This document shows positions 24,301 through 37,069 of a stretch of 64,000 bases of DNA, piece after piece. The position numbers and the translations under genes were made by a program. Within the stretch, counting starts at the first letter, position 1, and each line of letters begins with the position of its first letter. Origin of the DNA: Glycine soja (taxonomy: Eukaryota > Streptophyta > Magnoliopsida > Fabales > Fabaceae); contig NC_041019.1 in NCBI RefSeq assembly GCF_004193775.1, forward strand, positions 13,006,204 to 13,070,203, given 5' to 3'. The notes beneath the pieces were generated by a model that did not search any database, was not told the origin of the DNA, and saw only the letters and a program-made list of their open reading frames with translations.

Positions 24301-24498
24301 TAGCATGGCTTAATTGTCGAATTTGATGCAAATTTTATTTCTTTCCACTTTCTTTAAGTTAATGTAATGTTTGAAGCTAATGTAATATTTTATGTTTGGA
24401 ATGATTTTATGTTTCAATTCGTGCAAATTTTATGTTATTCTTATTCAAAAATAAAATAAAATCTCCATCTAAAAAAAAAAAACAAAGACACAACCTGC

Positions 24499-24665
24499 TT
24501 GCGGATCAAGTTGATCCACAGGCTACTTGGGGATTAAGTTGATCCGCAATCTTGCGGCGGATCAAGTTGATCCGCAAGCGACTCGCGAATCATCTATGTC
24601 ACCTACGGATCAAATTTTTCTTCTGCGGATCAACCAAAACCAATGCGCGGATCAACCTCAATGAC
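24499..24665. repeat. Right subterminal array of the same motif
   Basis: Three full copies (around 24501, 24530 and 24557) and about four half-copies (gcggatcaa...) up to 24660, mirroring the left end. Confidence 0.88.
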
Positions 24666-24778
24666 CTAGTGCACAAAATTATTTTAAAAAATACACGGGG
24701 GTATTTTTGTCTTTTCACGGGGGGTGCTGGGTGCACCACCAATAACGCTGGGTGCACCTAGCAACACCCTAAAAAGCT

Positions 24779-25418
24779 TCATAGTCATCAAATAATCTTA
24801 AACCTTGGTCCATAAAAAGGACATCTTAGTCAACATTAAGTAGAGTTAAGTCAAAAAGGTAAAAAATAAAAATAAAAAAAAGATAGAGTTAAGTCAAAGT
24901 GACCGATCTTAATCTTAGTTTTAAGTTTTTAATTTTTGATTTTATAAATTTTATAATTAATTTAGTAATATATATTACATATAATTTATAGGGACTCAAA
25001 GAATTATAAAGATTGAAAATAAAAATGAAATAATTTATAGGGACAGACTAAAAAAACATAACTTATAGAGACTTAAAACAAGAAGAATATAATGTATTCT
25101 TTTGACAAAAAAATATAATTTATAGGGACAAAAAAATGACATATTATATTGACCAAAAAGGCATTTGAGTGTTACATTAAGACTTGATCTAACTTGGTTG
25201 AAGTAGCTTGAAAGCCTATTTTGTCCTATTTGAAAGTCTAGCATATGACAGATTGTTTAATACTCTAAGCTAAGTTTTAAAAATGATCACATCAAGCCTA
25301 AAACATAGCCAATGATAAATACTAGACAATATTTTGCCTTAATTTTTTAAACACTTGAGACTTATTTAAGCCAAGTGTGGCTCAATGAATGGTATGAAAA
25401 AAATGATGGAACTCACAA
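24779..25418. other. Intergenic repeat debris
   Basis: Recurring ataatttatagggac / gactaaaa motifs typical of decayed legume repeats; no gene. Confidence 0.5.
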
Positions 25419-26790
25419 ATTAAGAGGGGAATAAATTAGTTTTCAAAACAAAACAGACTTTTAAAACCAGAGTTACAATAAACTTCTTTTACGCGGATCG
25501 TTTCACAAAACTTTGATATACCAAACTTAATTAATGCTGAATCAATGATCCTTTACACTAGATCCTTCGTTAAAGTTCTTTCTTTCAAAAAGATATTTTC
25601 TTGAACCTTTAGTACATTGATTACGACCAAGATGAGAAAGAAAGATAAGATCAATAGAAGAAGTACAAAACTTTTTAGACTGGTTTTCTCTTTATCACTG
25701 GAGAAGCTAATGCAGTTATCTAATCCAAACCTGAACTAGATTTTTACTATACATATAAAATTCTTAAGCAATCACGAGCAATCTCAGTTTCTACCCCAGA
25801 AAACGAGACTTAGGCACCGAACACCAGAGTCCTCTATGGATAAGAGTTTAAGAAAAACCTACCATTAGCCCAAACTAGAAACACCTATTCTAGCATGCCT
25901 TCAGAAATTCATGCACAAACAAGTAATGTGTAAAATCATACACGACAAACTAGAGTAAAAGATAGACACAACCTGATCAATCATTTCCACAAAACCTTGC
26001 TTGACTGAATAAGGTGTCTTCTTAAACTCAAGAAAGTATCCCAACTCACTTATCACAAAAAGATCTTTATAATCAAAAGATTAAAAGTTGTGAGTTACTA
26101 TTTCTAAGCACTTCTCTTCTCTTTTTTCTTTAACTAATATTAGCACGAGATTCTTGCTCACTTAGAAGTTCATTTCGTTGTTGTATAGAAGAGGACACAA
26201 GGTGGTTATTTATAGATTAAATCTACAATGTAATCGGTTATTTCAATAAAGTAATCGATTTGATTATCTTTTTAATTGATTAAAGTATTCTTCCCAAAAA
26301 CTGGAAATAACTCAAGAACAATGTAATTGATTATATCCTTAATGTAATTGATTAAAGTGTTCTTAATCACTTCTAAAACACTTATAGAAAGAGAAGTAAT
26401 CAATTATATCACATGGTAATCGATTAAAACAGAGACTCCTGAATGAATCAGTCATTGTCTCAAAAACAACTGTGTAATTGATTATGATAAGGTTGTAATC
26501 GATTAAATCGATACGAGACATAACTCTGCATACTTATAACAACTTGTGTAATCGATTACTGTAAAGCTATAATTGATTAAAACAAAGAGTTTTTCCTTCT
26601 GAAGAATTTTCTAACTTTTTTGAAATTTTCTCCTTACTCACACATGATGATGATGCATGATGCACATATGATATGATAAAGACTAAGATGCAGCATACAA
26701 GATAACAATAAAAACAAATGTCACTCAAGAGAGTTGGATATGTAAAAGACTAAACTTCTTCAGGGCTAAGTCTTCATGTTACTCATGTTG
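25419..26790. repeat. Unclassified repeat, copy 1, rich in TAATCGATTA
   Basis: Starts near attaagaggggaataaattagttt. Its right half (26220-26600) holds about ten copies of gtaatcgattac or one-mismatch forms, a 10-12 bp palindrome. No ORF. It resembles 27621-28690 in order and content, in the same orientation. It could be a non-coding retrotransposon derivative. Confidence 0.6.
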
Positions 26791-27620
26791 TTCCCCCTTA
26801 TCTCTAATAGGGTAATATTAGTTGTTATGATTTTTTGGATGATATTCATAGGTGGTGTGACAGTGGTTTAAGGATTACACTATGGATTGCCTCTATAATG
26901 AGAATTTGGAGAAATAACAAATCACAGAGCCTTCAAATCAAGCGGGTTATAAGAAGGCTTTTAGGCGAAGCTAAATCTTCAAAACAATTTCTTCTTGTTG
27001 TAACTATGAATTAACATTGTAGTTTCGTAAACTATCATGATTCATGTTCATGTAAAACCTTTTAGAATAGGTTGGACTTTCAAATAAGGCACACTAGGGC
27101 CTTAAAAATTAGCTTGTAGCAAGAAAATAAACCAAGCTAAACTTTTACAATTTTGAACCAAGACAAACTTGAGACTATCAAAGCTAGCTTGTTTCCACCA
27201 CTAAATATGTTCATTTCATATTAAATTTTTTAGATAGGTTTATCATGTATTTAATTAAGTATTTATTTTTTCTTAATATTTAATTAAGATTTAGTTTTTT
27301 TTATTGTCTTACAAATATGTCACTATTAGTTCCTGTAATTTATTTTAATTTTGATTTCTATAATTTTTTTAGTCTCTTCTAACATGATACTAGTGACATG
27401 ACTTTTTTGCTAAGGTAATACTTGTTGATGAGACTCTTACAAATGCCAATAATGGATAGCCACATCAACTCCCATTAGAAATTTTTAACAGTAAGGACCA
27501 AAATAAAATTAAAAAAAAAATTGAGCTTTTTAATAAAAAAGAAATAGAGAGATTAAAATAAAAAAGAGTAAACTATAGGAACAAAAAATACATTTAAGCG
27601 TGATAATAATACATTGTGTT
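26791..27620. other. Spacer with possible LINE-like remnant and a foldback-like segment
   Basis: 26850-27000 on the plus strand reads WCDSGLRITLWIASIMRIWR in one frame, faintly like the end of a LINE RT zinc-binding segment; this is weak. 27290-27600 has inverted blocks of the gtaagga/ttagtcc type, as in common legume short repeats. Confidence 0.3.
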
Positions 27621-28690
27621 GGACAAGTAGCCTCAATAACTTAAGAGGGGGGAGTGGATTAAGTTTTAAAATTTTCCGATTAACAAATTTTAGTCCCCTT
27701 TTAAATGATATATGATGGGCTCAGAATGCAGAAGAAAAAGAAGAAGAAGAAGAATCAATCAATTTAATAATGTTCTTTTAAATGCCAAGACAAAGTAAAC
27801 TGCAATAAAATAACTTAGATAAAGGAAGAGAGAAATGCAAACTCGATTTATACTGGTTCAACCACTTCCTATGCCTATGTCTAGTCCTCAAGCAACCCAC
27901 TTGAGATTTTCACTATCTTTGTAAAACTCTTTTAAAACTTTTGAACTACCTAGGGATTCTTCTCCCTTGTGTTCAGAATTCTCACAATACAAGAGACAAA
28001 CAGTCTCTTGATCTCAACAATTCTTTTCGGAAAGTACAGAAGTTTTTCTCTCTTTTTAGAGAAGATAATACAAGTTGAAGATCTTAGAAGAATACTCAAT
28101 TGAATTGTAAGTGTTTGGCCAATTATTTGTTTATGAGAGAATAATACAATAAGGTTTTGAAAAATTCTGAAGATTTTCGTAAACAAGTCACATATTTATA
28201 GGCTTTTGATGGATTTTCAAAAACTTTAGAAGAGATGTGACTTTTCAGATTATTTTTCAAAAATTCTTCCATTGGTAATCGATTACACTATTATACATTG
28301 AAGAGTCATGACTTTTCAATTTGAATTTCTAAAGTTTCGTTACTATTAATCGATTACAAGAAAGTGATAATCGATTACAATATTTAAATTTCAAATTTTA
28401 AACTTCTTTTTGAAAAACCTCTATAGTAATTTGTCTTTGATAATCGATTACAATATCTGGTAATCGATTACCAGTGAAAAATACTTATTTTGTACTTATA
28501 AAAACTATTTCAAGGCTTTTTATAAAATCATTTGGAAATCAAGTTTTGAGGCCAAACCTTCTTTAATCAATATGAGATTCTTTAAACAAAATAAACTAAG
28601 TCTTATCTTTTTCTTGATCTTGAATTTAGGCAAGTAATCTTGTGTTGCTTATATCTTGGCATCATCAAAACCTTCATACACATACATTCA
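27621..28690. repeat. Unclassified repeat, copy 2, rich in TAATCGATTA
   Basis: Starts near aacttaagaggggggagtgg. It contains gtttatactggttcaac-like sequence and five taatcgattac copies at 28270-28475, and ends near tggcatcatcaaaacc. Same family as 25419-26790. Confidence 0.6.
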
Positions 28691-28699
28691 CACGTTATT

Positions 28700-28960
28700 G
28701 GCTTAAATATGATTTTAATCTCTTAAATTTGGAGCATTTTTTTTTAATCCATGAACTAAAAATTTGTTTTGTTTAGATCCTCAAATTCACAAAATGTTAT
28801 TTTTTGTCCCTTGACTTCATTTTGGAAGACTAAAATTTTTCTTTTTTTTTAGTCTCTCAAATTAACTCTAATGACTAAAAACAACATTATATGAATTTGA
28901 GAGACTAAAAGCAAAAAATAATTAATTGGGAACCAAAACCAAAAATACATCTTTCAAATG
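28700..28960. repeat. Foldback/MITE-like short repeat
   Basis: Left part with ttaatctcttaaatttg and right part with aatttgagagactaaaa in inverted arrangement; no coding. The class is uncertain. Confidence 0.4.
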
Positions 28961-29644
28961 CTTGATTTTGAAATAATAAAATTATATAAATCCAAGATTA
29001 CATAAATAGAGTGAAAATGTATTTTTTTAATATTATCATCTAATGAAATAAATTTTTTTTTAATGAGTTCAATTATGAATAAATATATTAAATATAACAT
29101 AGCAAAACAGCATTGAATAATACTACATGATTTTTATGCTTTAAATATATTAAAATTGAACTTATAAAAAATAAAGAACATTTTTAGCAAGGATTAATGC
29201 TTATAATATCTTATCATTGAATAATACTATATAATTTTTAAATATATATTTAGTATACTTTTCTAAGTTTTCTACATGCATTTTCTTTGAGTATAATCAT
29301 TAGTCACTAAATTAATTATATTCTCTACCAATTTTGATATTCTGCGCTTCAATTAACAGAGTGAGAAATGTCATTGTTTGTAACTTTGACCTTATTTAGA
29401 TAAGCTCCTTAATAAATATTTGTAGAAAAAATAAAAACAATGAATTAAACTTTTTTTATAAATTAAAATCAAGTTATATATTTCAATTTTTCAAGAAATT
29501 ACGCAAGGGGACTTTTACAAACATTAAACTACCTAAATTCCAAGTTATTAAAGAATTTTAATTTATTTTATTTTATTTCATTTTTTATATAAGTACTTAT
29601 AACAAAGAATTTCTGTATAATCTATGAAAGAAATAAAACTTGTA

Positions 29645-29900
29645 CTTTCTCCATCCTAAAATAATAGTCATCTAACATTATTTTATATAGGTAAAAAAAT
29701 AATAAATAAATAAATAAATAATTTTATAAAATTAACCTTAAATTATCATTAGTTCATTTATAAATTTTATTATTCATCATTAATATTATAAGGAATATAA
29801 ATAAGAAAAAATAATTAATATTATATTAAAAAATTAAAATAATAATTAATTTAGATAAAAAATTTCAATTATACGATAATTATAATGAGATAGAGGAATT
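29645..29900. mobile_element. MITE-like element (ctccatcct... terminal inverted repeats)
   Basis: About 255 bp, AT-rich. The left end ctccatcctaaaataatagt is an imperfect inverted match to the right end aattataatgagatagagg. The same family appears in intron 2 of the GDSL gene. Non-coding. Confidence 0.5.
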
Positions 29901-31600
29901 ATTATTTTTTTGGTAGACTTTTGTTTATCTCTTTCAACTATTTTTACAATGCATTATCTAATTTTTATTCTTGTAATCTGTTCGTTAAGTATTTAATGCC
30001 AACAGGTCCTAATAAATACATTGAGAAATTTAAGAAGATATTAGCTGTAAACTAGAACAACCCCGATTCAGAGCTGGCCATACTATCTACATCAATGCAT
30101 GATTGCATGACCTTTACCTTGACCTGCCTTTTACCTTCTTGGGTCCCAGAAGAATTTAATTCACTGAACAAACTTTTGTTGATCTGTCACCTTCCTTCAT
30201 AATCCAAATTCAAATCACTCATCCTAGTTCTTTTCAAAAAAAAAAAACAAAAAATCACTCATCCTATTTTATTTTATAAGGCACTGTTTAATACACAAGT
30301 AAAATCAATACTACAGGGGCATAGACTCTCTTGCTCTCTCCCTCACAGAGAATCAAACAAAATTAAAAACACAGTAGTATGAGAAAAAATTGGAATACAC
30401 CAACTAGTGATTCCATTAAAAGGAGTTTAAATACATGGACTTCAATTAAGATTCAAGTATATAAAAAAATGCTAGTATTACTATTAAAAAGAATTATTCC
30501 TTTAATGCTTAACTGCATTATGGTGTATTAATATCTCACCCAGCACAGGTCACAGGTAATAGGGTGCTTTCATGAACATAAAATCTAATTCGTTCCACGT
30601 AACTGTCTTCTTGATTCCACTATCATTCTCTCAAACTTTATTAGTAAATATTTATTTTTTATGGGTCTTATTAAGGAAAATAATTAAGAAATCAATAACA
30701 TTTTTTTTAATTGCATGCATTCAAAATCACTGTGAGAATGTATATAGAGTTTAATAGATATGTATTATGAATGTAACGTTTTTAAATTTTGAACCAATTA
30801 GAATATATCTTTTATAAAATTTGAGATAAAAATTATACAAGATAATAAACTTATTATACATAATAATTTATAGATTTGACAAAATGAATACTTTGATCCA
30901 ACCCAACATGAAAAGTGATCAAGTTGAATTGTATTGGCCTGATGTTCATATAATTTGTTGATATGTTGGCTTGATTTGGCTTGTTGAGCCTCACCCAGCC
31001 AAATTGGTCTAATTTTCTTTTATAAGAAAAAATGAAATAAAAAAATATTAGACCAAATAGGATTGATGTTTGTGGATTTTTATTTTACAAATTCAGTTTT
31101 ACTCATTTGGTCCATCAAGTTGGATCATATTGGTCTATCAAGTTGAACTAAATTGATTTGTTTCTTTTTTTATTGTAAATTAAAGTGTTCGACTCAACTT
31201 AGTCCATTAAGCTAACATGTTGGATTCATCATTTAAAAAAATTACATTCTCAATACATATAATATTTATTCATATATTAATAATATTTTTAAATAAAATT
31301 TTTTCACTTTTGATTTCTTAATTACAACTTTTGAGTACTAACATTTGTCTTTATTTTGTCTAACATTTCTTTTTAATTTTCTATTCCAAAATATCTTGAA
31401 TGAAAATAAAGCAAGGGAACATGTTCCTTTTCACTCAACGGCTTAATAATGCTTGGAGGTTGCAAGGTACTATAATGCACAACAAATATCCTTAATTGCT
31501 AAACCTGCCACCTAATTAATTAATTTTTGTCTCCATTTTTGTTATTGATCACTTTCAAAGTAACATGAGCAGATCAAAAAGTGCCCACTGTACATAACAG
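29901..31600. other. AT-rich upstream region of the GDSL gene
   Basis: No exon seen. A duplicated short block (tcactcatcct) lies around 30218-30262. The proximal part presumably contains the promoter. Confidence 0.5.
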
Positions 31601-31608
31601 CTTCTTCC

Positions 31609-31616
31609 CATAAATA
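31609..31616 (+). promoter_or_regulatory. Probable TATA box of the GDSL gene
   Basis: cataaata about 66 bp upstream of the chosen ATG (31682), leaving room for a short 5' UTR. A normal position, but not proven. Confidence 0.5.
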
Positions 31617-31681
31617 GCACCGGTATCTATCACAAGCCCTCTAGCTGTGTGCACCCAATACCCAATTGGTAGATAGAAGAA

Positions 31682-34600
31682 ATGGGAGGAAAAGGGTATG
31701 CTCTATGGCTCTTCATTATTGAAATCTTTGTCCATTTTTCCACATCAAGCAGTAGTAGTAGTGGCAACAAAGTTCCTGCAATAATAGTGTTTGGAGACTC
31801 CTCTGTGGACTCAGGTAACAACAACTTCATTCCAACCATTGCAAGGAGCAACTTTGAGCCATATGGTCGTGACTTTTTCAATGGAAACCCTACTGGCCGG
31901 TTCTCCAATGGACGCATTGCCCCTGATTTCATCTCTGAGGCCTTTGGCATTAAGCAATCAGTTCCTGCATACTTGGATCCTGCTTATAACATATCTGATT
32001 TTGCCTCTGGGGTGTGCTTTGCTTCTGCTGGAACTGGATATGACAATGCTACTGCAATGGTTGCTGTAAGTAATTGATTTCAACTAGTCACTCTTGAGAT
32101 GCATTTTCTTTTATGAAAAATTATAAACATATATTTATTTCTCTGATCTATTTCATTTTCTTTGTTCGCTTTATTTTTTTTCAATCATGTCGCTTTTCAC
32201 ATTTATTACTTTCTATTTTTTCTTTCTTTCTTCCTATATCTCTTACTTCCATCCCAATCTATTCCATTTTAGGGTTTTTTTAGGGGTGGACAGTATCAGA
32301 GTTTTTTTTTTCTTAAAAAAATAATTCTTGGATGCACTTTAGGATCTACTTGGATTGAGAAAATAGGTTTTTATTTTTGTATTTCATAATTTTACAAGCT
32401 ACTATAAAAAAATTCAATTTTTATTTTTATTTTTAAAGAAATACAAAAAATATTGAAAAATAAGATTTTGTTAATTTAAATAAAAAAAGTAAAAAATCTT
32501 ATATTTTTATAATTATTTGGAAAACAACAGAATAGGAAATATTTTCTTAAACAAGACAAAACTTACCTTTTCTCGTAACTGTTTTGAGTTAAGTCGAAGA
32601 TATTACCTGACAGCTTACACAAAGGTACTTGTACAGATAATATATTTGGGGTTAAAATATTTTTTTATTTTTTGGGTCTTAATGTACTTCTTTAAGTTTA
32701 AATTTTTTCACTTAAAGTGTTTATACTAGATCAATTGTTGAGTCAATGGGTTAAATTCAATTGATTGAACTGGGTAAGTTATTATAAACTTTTGATATTA
32801 TTATTAATTCTCACATAAAAAAAAAGTTTATTATATTAATTTGACCAACTTATGCAATGCAACAAATTAACTGTAAAAGATATCACATCAAATGTTTGTC
32901 AAAATTAACATGGTCGTACAAATAATTGACAGGATAATCAATTTAACCTAATGGAGATAATTAAAATAATCAATATAACAAACTAAATAAAAAAAATATA
33001 ATGACAGGTCAAAAGTATTATAGTTCAAGTATACTTTTTTCTTTAACTTTAGCTAATGCTAATAAGCTGTGCTAAAATTATTTATATCCTCAACCATTCT
33101 TTAATTTGAATTTTGCAGGATGTCATACCTCTATGGAAAGAAGTTGAGTATTACAAGGAGTACCAAAAGAAATTGAGGGCACATCTTGGTGATGAGAATG
33201 CCAATGAAATAATAAGAGAGGCTTTGTATTTGGTCAGCATAGGGACCAATGACTTCCTTGAGAACTACTACACACTCCCTGAAAGAAGGTGTGAGTTCCC
33301 TATTGTTCAGCAGTATGAGGACTTTCTCATAGGGCTTGCTGAAAGCTTCTTCAAGGAAATTTATGGCCTTGGGGCAAGGAAAATTTCTCTGACTGGGTTG
33401 CCTCCTATGGGGTGTCTACCACTGGAGAGAGCAGTAAACATTTTGGAGTACCATAATTGTGTGGAGGACTACAATAATTTGGCCTTGGAGTTTAATGGAA
33501 AGTTGGGGTGGTTGGTTACAAAGCTCAACAAGGACCTCCCTGGGTTTCAATTGGTTGATGCAAATGCTTATGATATCATACTGCAAATCGTTAAACACCC
33601 TTCTCGTTTTGGTAAGTTTTATATATGTCCATTAATTGCTCGTACTATATAGTAGTGTCTAATTTTTTACTCGAGTAGTAGTAAATTCCTTTTCCCTTGG
33701 GTGAAATTTCATTTATTATATAGTTCTCTTTAACTTCTAGCAATAGCAGAGATAATGCAAAGCAATTTATAGTCTAGAGATTCGTGTGTTATTTACTACT
33801 CCCTCCCTCTCATAATATTTGTTTGATTAAATTATTCATTTAATTTCATGATTCCTATATGCTTACCCTTCATAGTTAGTCTTTTTAATCTCTATAGTTT
33901 ATATTTTAATTTTTTTTAGTTCCTGTAGTTTAAAAGTATTTTTTTAACCCTTATAGTTTGTATTTTAATTTTCTTTTAGTCCTTATAATTTGAAAATCAT
34001 AGGGATTAAAAGAAGTAAGAATCATGAAACTATAGGGACTAAAAAGATCATTTTTAGACCTACAGAAAATAAAAAAGAATTAAAATATAAATTAGAATTA
34101 AAAAAACTATTTTTAAACTATAGGAACTAAAAAAATAACAATCATGAAATTATAGGAACCAAATAAGTAATTTAATCTATTTGTTTTGTTATACTCTATT
34201 TTTTTAATTATAGAAAAAAAGATAATAATAATTTTATAAAATTAATATTTTTTTCATTAATTTATTTATATATTTTATTATTGTTATTCATATCATAAGA
34301 TATATAAGTGAAAAATAATTAATATTAAATTAAAATTTAAAATAATAATTATTTTAAAATTTATTTTTTTTCTCACTCGACAATTATTATGGCACATAAA
34401 AAATATTTTAAAATTGAATTAAATAATTAATGACGAATATATGTCATTTTAAAATATTAAATATTTATGTGATTCAGATATGCATGTAGTTTTACATGCA
34501 TGATTGACTTAATGCACATAACTTTATAAAAAAATCATTAGAAGTGTATTTGATTTAACTTTTTTTTTACTTAAAATTTATTTTTAAATTCAAATTAAAA

Positions 34601-36133
34601 ATAAGAGTTTAAAAAAATAGAATTTTTTGTCAGTGTTTATTTGTTTTTTTTTTTACGTAAAAGCACTTTTACGATAAAAGTTGTTTCGTAAAAAAAACTT
34701 TAAATTTATTTTAAAATATTTATCTAGTCCAATAAAAAAATATTTATAAAATAAAATATTTGAAAATTTTATTTATTTTTCATAAAATGAATTTAACGAT
34801 GATAAAAATAAAAAAAATATGAAAATTACTTTAATGATGATAAAGTAAAATATATTAAAATTGTATATTTATTTTTTTATTTTTAAAAATGTTCAAAAGT
34901 ATTTTAGTAATAATTTCTTCTGAAAATTAACTATTTATTTTTGAAAAGAAATTTTATATAAACAAATGTTTCGTTCAGCTTCTCAAAAAAAAAAAAAGCA
35001 GAAAAATAATTCGAGTCAAATGCTACCAGAAATCGGCTTTGTGGAGGGGATTTTAATAATTAGAAGTTATTTGATATCACATAATTCCCATCCCACCATT
35101 GTAAATTTGTAAAAAAAATAAAAACAAAAAAACGGCATTTGGTTGTCTCAAGCATATATAATTTTTAGTCTTGTCAACAATGTTGGTTACGAGGGAAATT
35201 GGGTCTCTCCGAGCACTATAAAAATTGAAAAACAGTTCATACCATGTCCCAAAAGTTAAAAATACTCTACGGAGCACATTGTTTTTTTTTTTTTTTTTTT
35301 TGAGAAATGAAGAACACCTTCTAAATCACATTAAGTATTTCTATTTTACTGGGTATAGTGTTGAGTGTTTTTTATTTTAATATTTTTATAGTCAACAAGA
35401 GTCACATTTGAGATTGTAATTAAACTCATACTTGACCCAAATCAATTGTGTTAATATAAATCCAACCCAATCAAGTCCGTCAACACATTCCAACTTGCCT
35501 ATTTCTCCTTGAGCCGGAATGCTGGATCGAGGTGGTCCAATTGTCCCAACCTACATCATTACCCCGTCATAACTATACTGAAGGAAACTTATTTTTTGTG
35601 TCGTTTAATTTAATGCAATAAATTTAGTTTTGTACTTATCCTTATTTTTTCTCATTATTTTAATCACTATTCACAGAATAAAATAAACAAATAATCATGA
35701 TAAAAAATAGTTATTTTAATCACTATTCCTATAATAAAGGTTATTTTATCTTTTTTTAATGTAATACTCCTAATAAATTAATAATGATAAAATTAATTTT
35801 GTAAAATTATTATTCTTTTTTGTGTATTTATTAACTTAATTTCTATAAAAAAAATTAGGAAGACACTTGTTAGAGAATAATGTGAGGATGATAGAAAGTC
35901 TCAACAGTCTATCACTATGTACATTGTTTTTTAATTAATTTGCAGGTTTTGAGGTAGCAGATACAGGATGCTGTGGAACAGGGAGATTTGAAATGGGTTT
36001 CTTGTGCGATCCTAAATTTACATGCGAAGATGCAAGTAAGTATGTATTTTGGGATGCATTCCACCCATCAGAAAAAACAAGTCAGATAGTCTCAAATTAT
36101 TTAATAAAAAAATATCTAGCAAAGTTTCGTTGA
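31682..36133 (+). CDS. GDSL esterase/lipase, three exons, 354 aa
   Basis: Exons 31682-32065, 33119-33611 and 35946-36133; borders are CT|GTAAGT, GCAG|GATG, TTTG|GTAAGT and GCAG|GTTTTG. The join gives 1,065 nt and an open frame of 354 residues, the usual family size. A hydrophobic segment at residues 6-19 suggests secretion. SGNH/GDSL blocks are complete: I, VFGDSSVDSGNNN with catalytic Ser40; II, GVCFASAGTG; III, GTNDF with Asn172; V, DAFHPSE with Asp329 and His332. Cys-rich TGCCGTGRFE and CDPKFTC stretches fit plant members. Family enzymes hydrolyse esters of lipids or cell-wall polymers; the substrate here cannot be told. Introns are 1,053 and 2,334 bp; the second holds repeats. It is the only complete, undamaged host gene in the window. 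The ATG was chosen because it precedes the signal-like segment. Confidence 0.93.
33800..34395. repeat. Nested MITE-like repeats in GDSL intron 2
   Basis: The outer unit starts ctccctccctctcataatat and ends near aattattatggcacat. It is interrupted by an inner foldback (about 33830-34185) with ctatagttt/aaactatag and agttcctgtag/ctataggaact inverted blocks. Confidence 0.5.
34396..35945. other. Rest of GDSL intron 2
   Basis: AT-rich intron with a poly-T run near 35282-35302; no other gene seen. Confidence 0.6.
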
Positions 36134-37030
36134 TTGAATTATAGTATATAGGGGGCACTCTGCTGTGTGATTTTGTCTAGCAAATGGCAATAGGCAAAAC
36201 AGCTAAACATAATCATGTAATACATTGATATACTAAGTATATATAACATTCTGTGTCGTCGAAGTGGCGTCAATTCAATAAGATATGGAAAATAATAATC
36301 GCATATGTACGTAATAACTTTTATATGTTTACATATGTTTAAATAATTCTTGATCCCTCATTCAAAAATAAGACCAATATTTACTCGGCCCAAAATTATA
36401 TGAAACTTCCTTTAATAGGGAACAAACTTAACAATCATAATCTGAGAGAATTCCACACCAAAGTTTGAAAGTAGTTACATATGACTATTAAGGATAACAA
36501 AGACATGGCCATAATAAAGACCGAAACATTCTCAGACACAAGGGATGATTCCGTTTGTTACAAACTTCTGCAAATACTCACCCACCATCCTTAGACGCAC
36601 GTCCAATCTATTCTTAAATCAGAGGTTAATTAGTATGCATTTTCATATAGAAACAAGAGAATGCTAACGAAACTATCCAACATTCTCTTCTCAAAATTCT
36701 ATTTGACTGACTAAAATTTGTTGAAAATTATCAATTTTGAAAAGATTCATTTCACATAGATCTACTAAAATTGGTGATAATTAATAAATTTCAGTTAATC
36801 ACATAAAAAATGTTATAAAAATATTAGAAAAAATATCATTAATATCTTATTTATAAACAATGATAAGTCATTACATTTATATGTGTGGTTAAATGCAAAA
36901 AAGTATTGATTTTTTTTATTATTAAGGAGTTTTTCTTTATGGTCTAAAAATGCAGAGTCAAAAATTACAAAAGTTTTAAAAAAGAAAATGGATCGACCTT
37001 ATAAAAAAATACAATATAAAGTAGGCCTTT
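36134..37030. other. GDSL 3' UTR and intergenic DNA
   Basis: An AATAAG-type signal near 36278 may end the GDSL transcript; otherwise featureless AT-rich DNA. Confidence 0.45.
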
Positions 37031-37069
37031 TGACCAAAAGGGGTAATTTTATTTGAAATATATTAAAGG

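Larger units (their letters stand above)
19289..24769 (+). mobile_element. Mutator-like element (MULE) with FAR1-type transposase and OTU protease, complete ends
   Basis: A 5,481-bp unit bounded by imperfect terminal inverted repeats. The left end reads GGGAGTTGCTAGGTGCACCC and the right end, reverse complemented, GGGTGTTGCTAGGTGCACCC; similarity continues about 45 bp. A perfect 9-bp target duplication TAAAAAGCT lies at 19280-19288 and 24770-24778, which is diagnostic for Mutator-like elements. Inside, on the plus strand, are a transposase gene, an OTU-type cysteine protease domain and a separate companion ORF. Arrays of a near-palindromic 17-bp motif lie just inside both ends. The coding part has a nonsense codon and at least two frameshifts, so this copy is no longer autonomous, but its structure is intact. 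Confidence 0.95.

Noticed and set aside
26200..28480. TAATCGATTA clusters as a CRISPR-like array
   Set aside because: Spacing is irregular, the motif is short and degenerate, and the genome is a plant.
31630..31950. Minus-strand open frame of 106 codons over the GDSL first exon
   Set aside because: Antisense to conserved GDSL block I; no independent signature.
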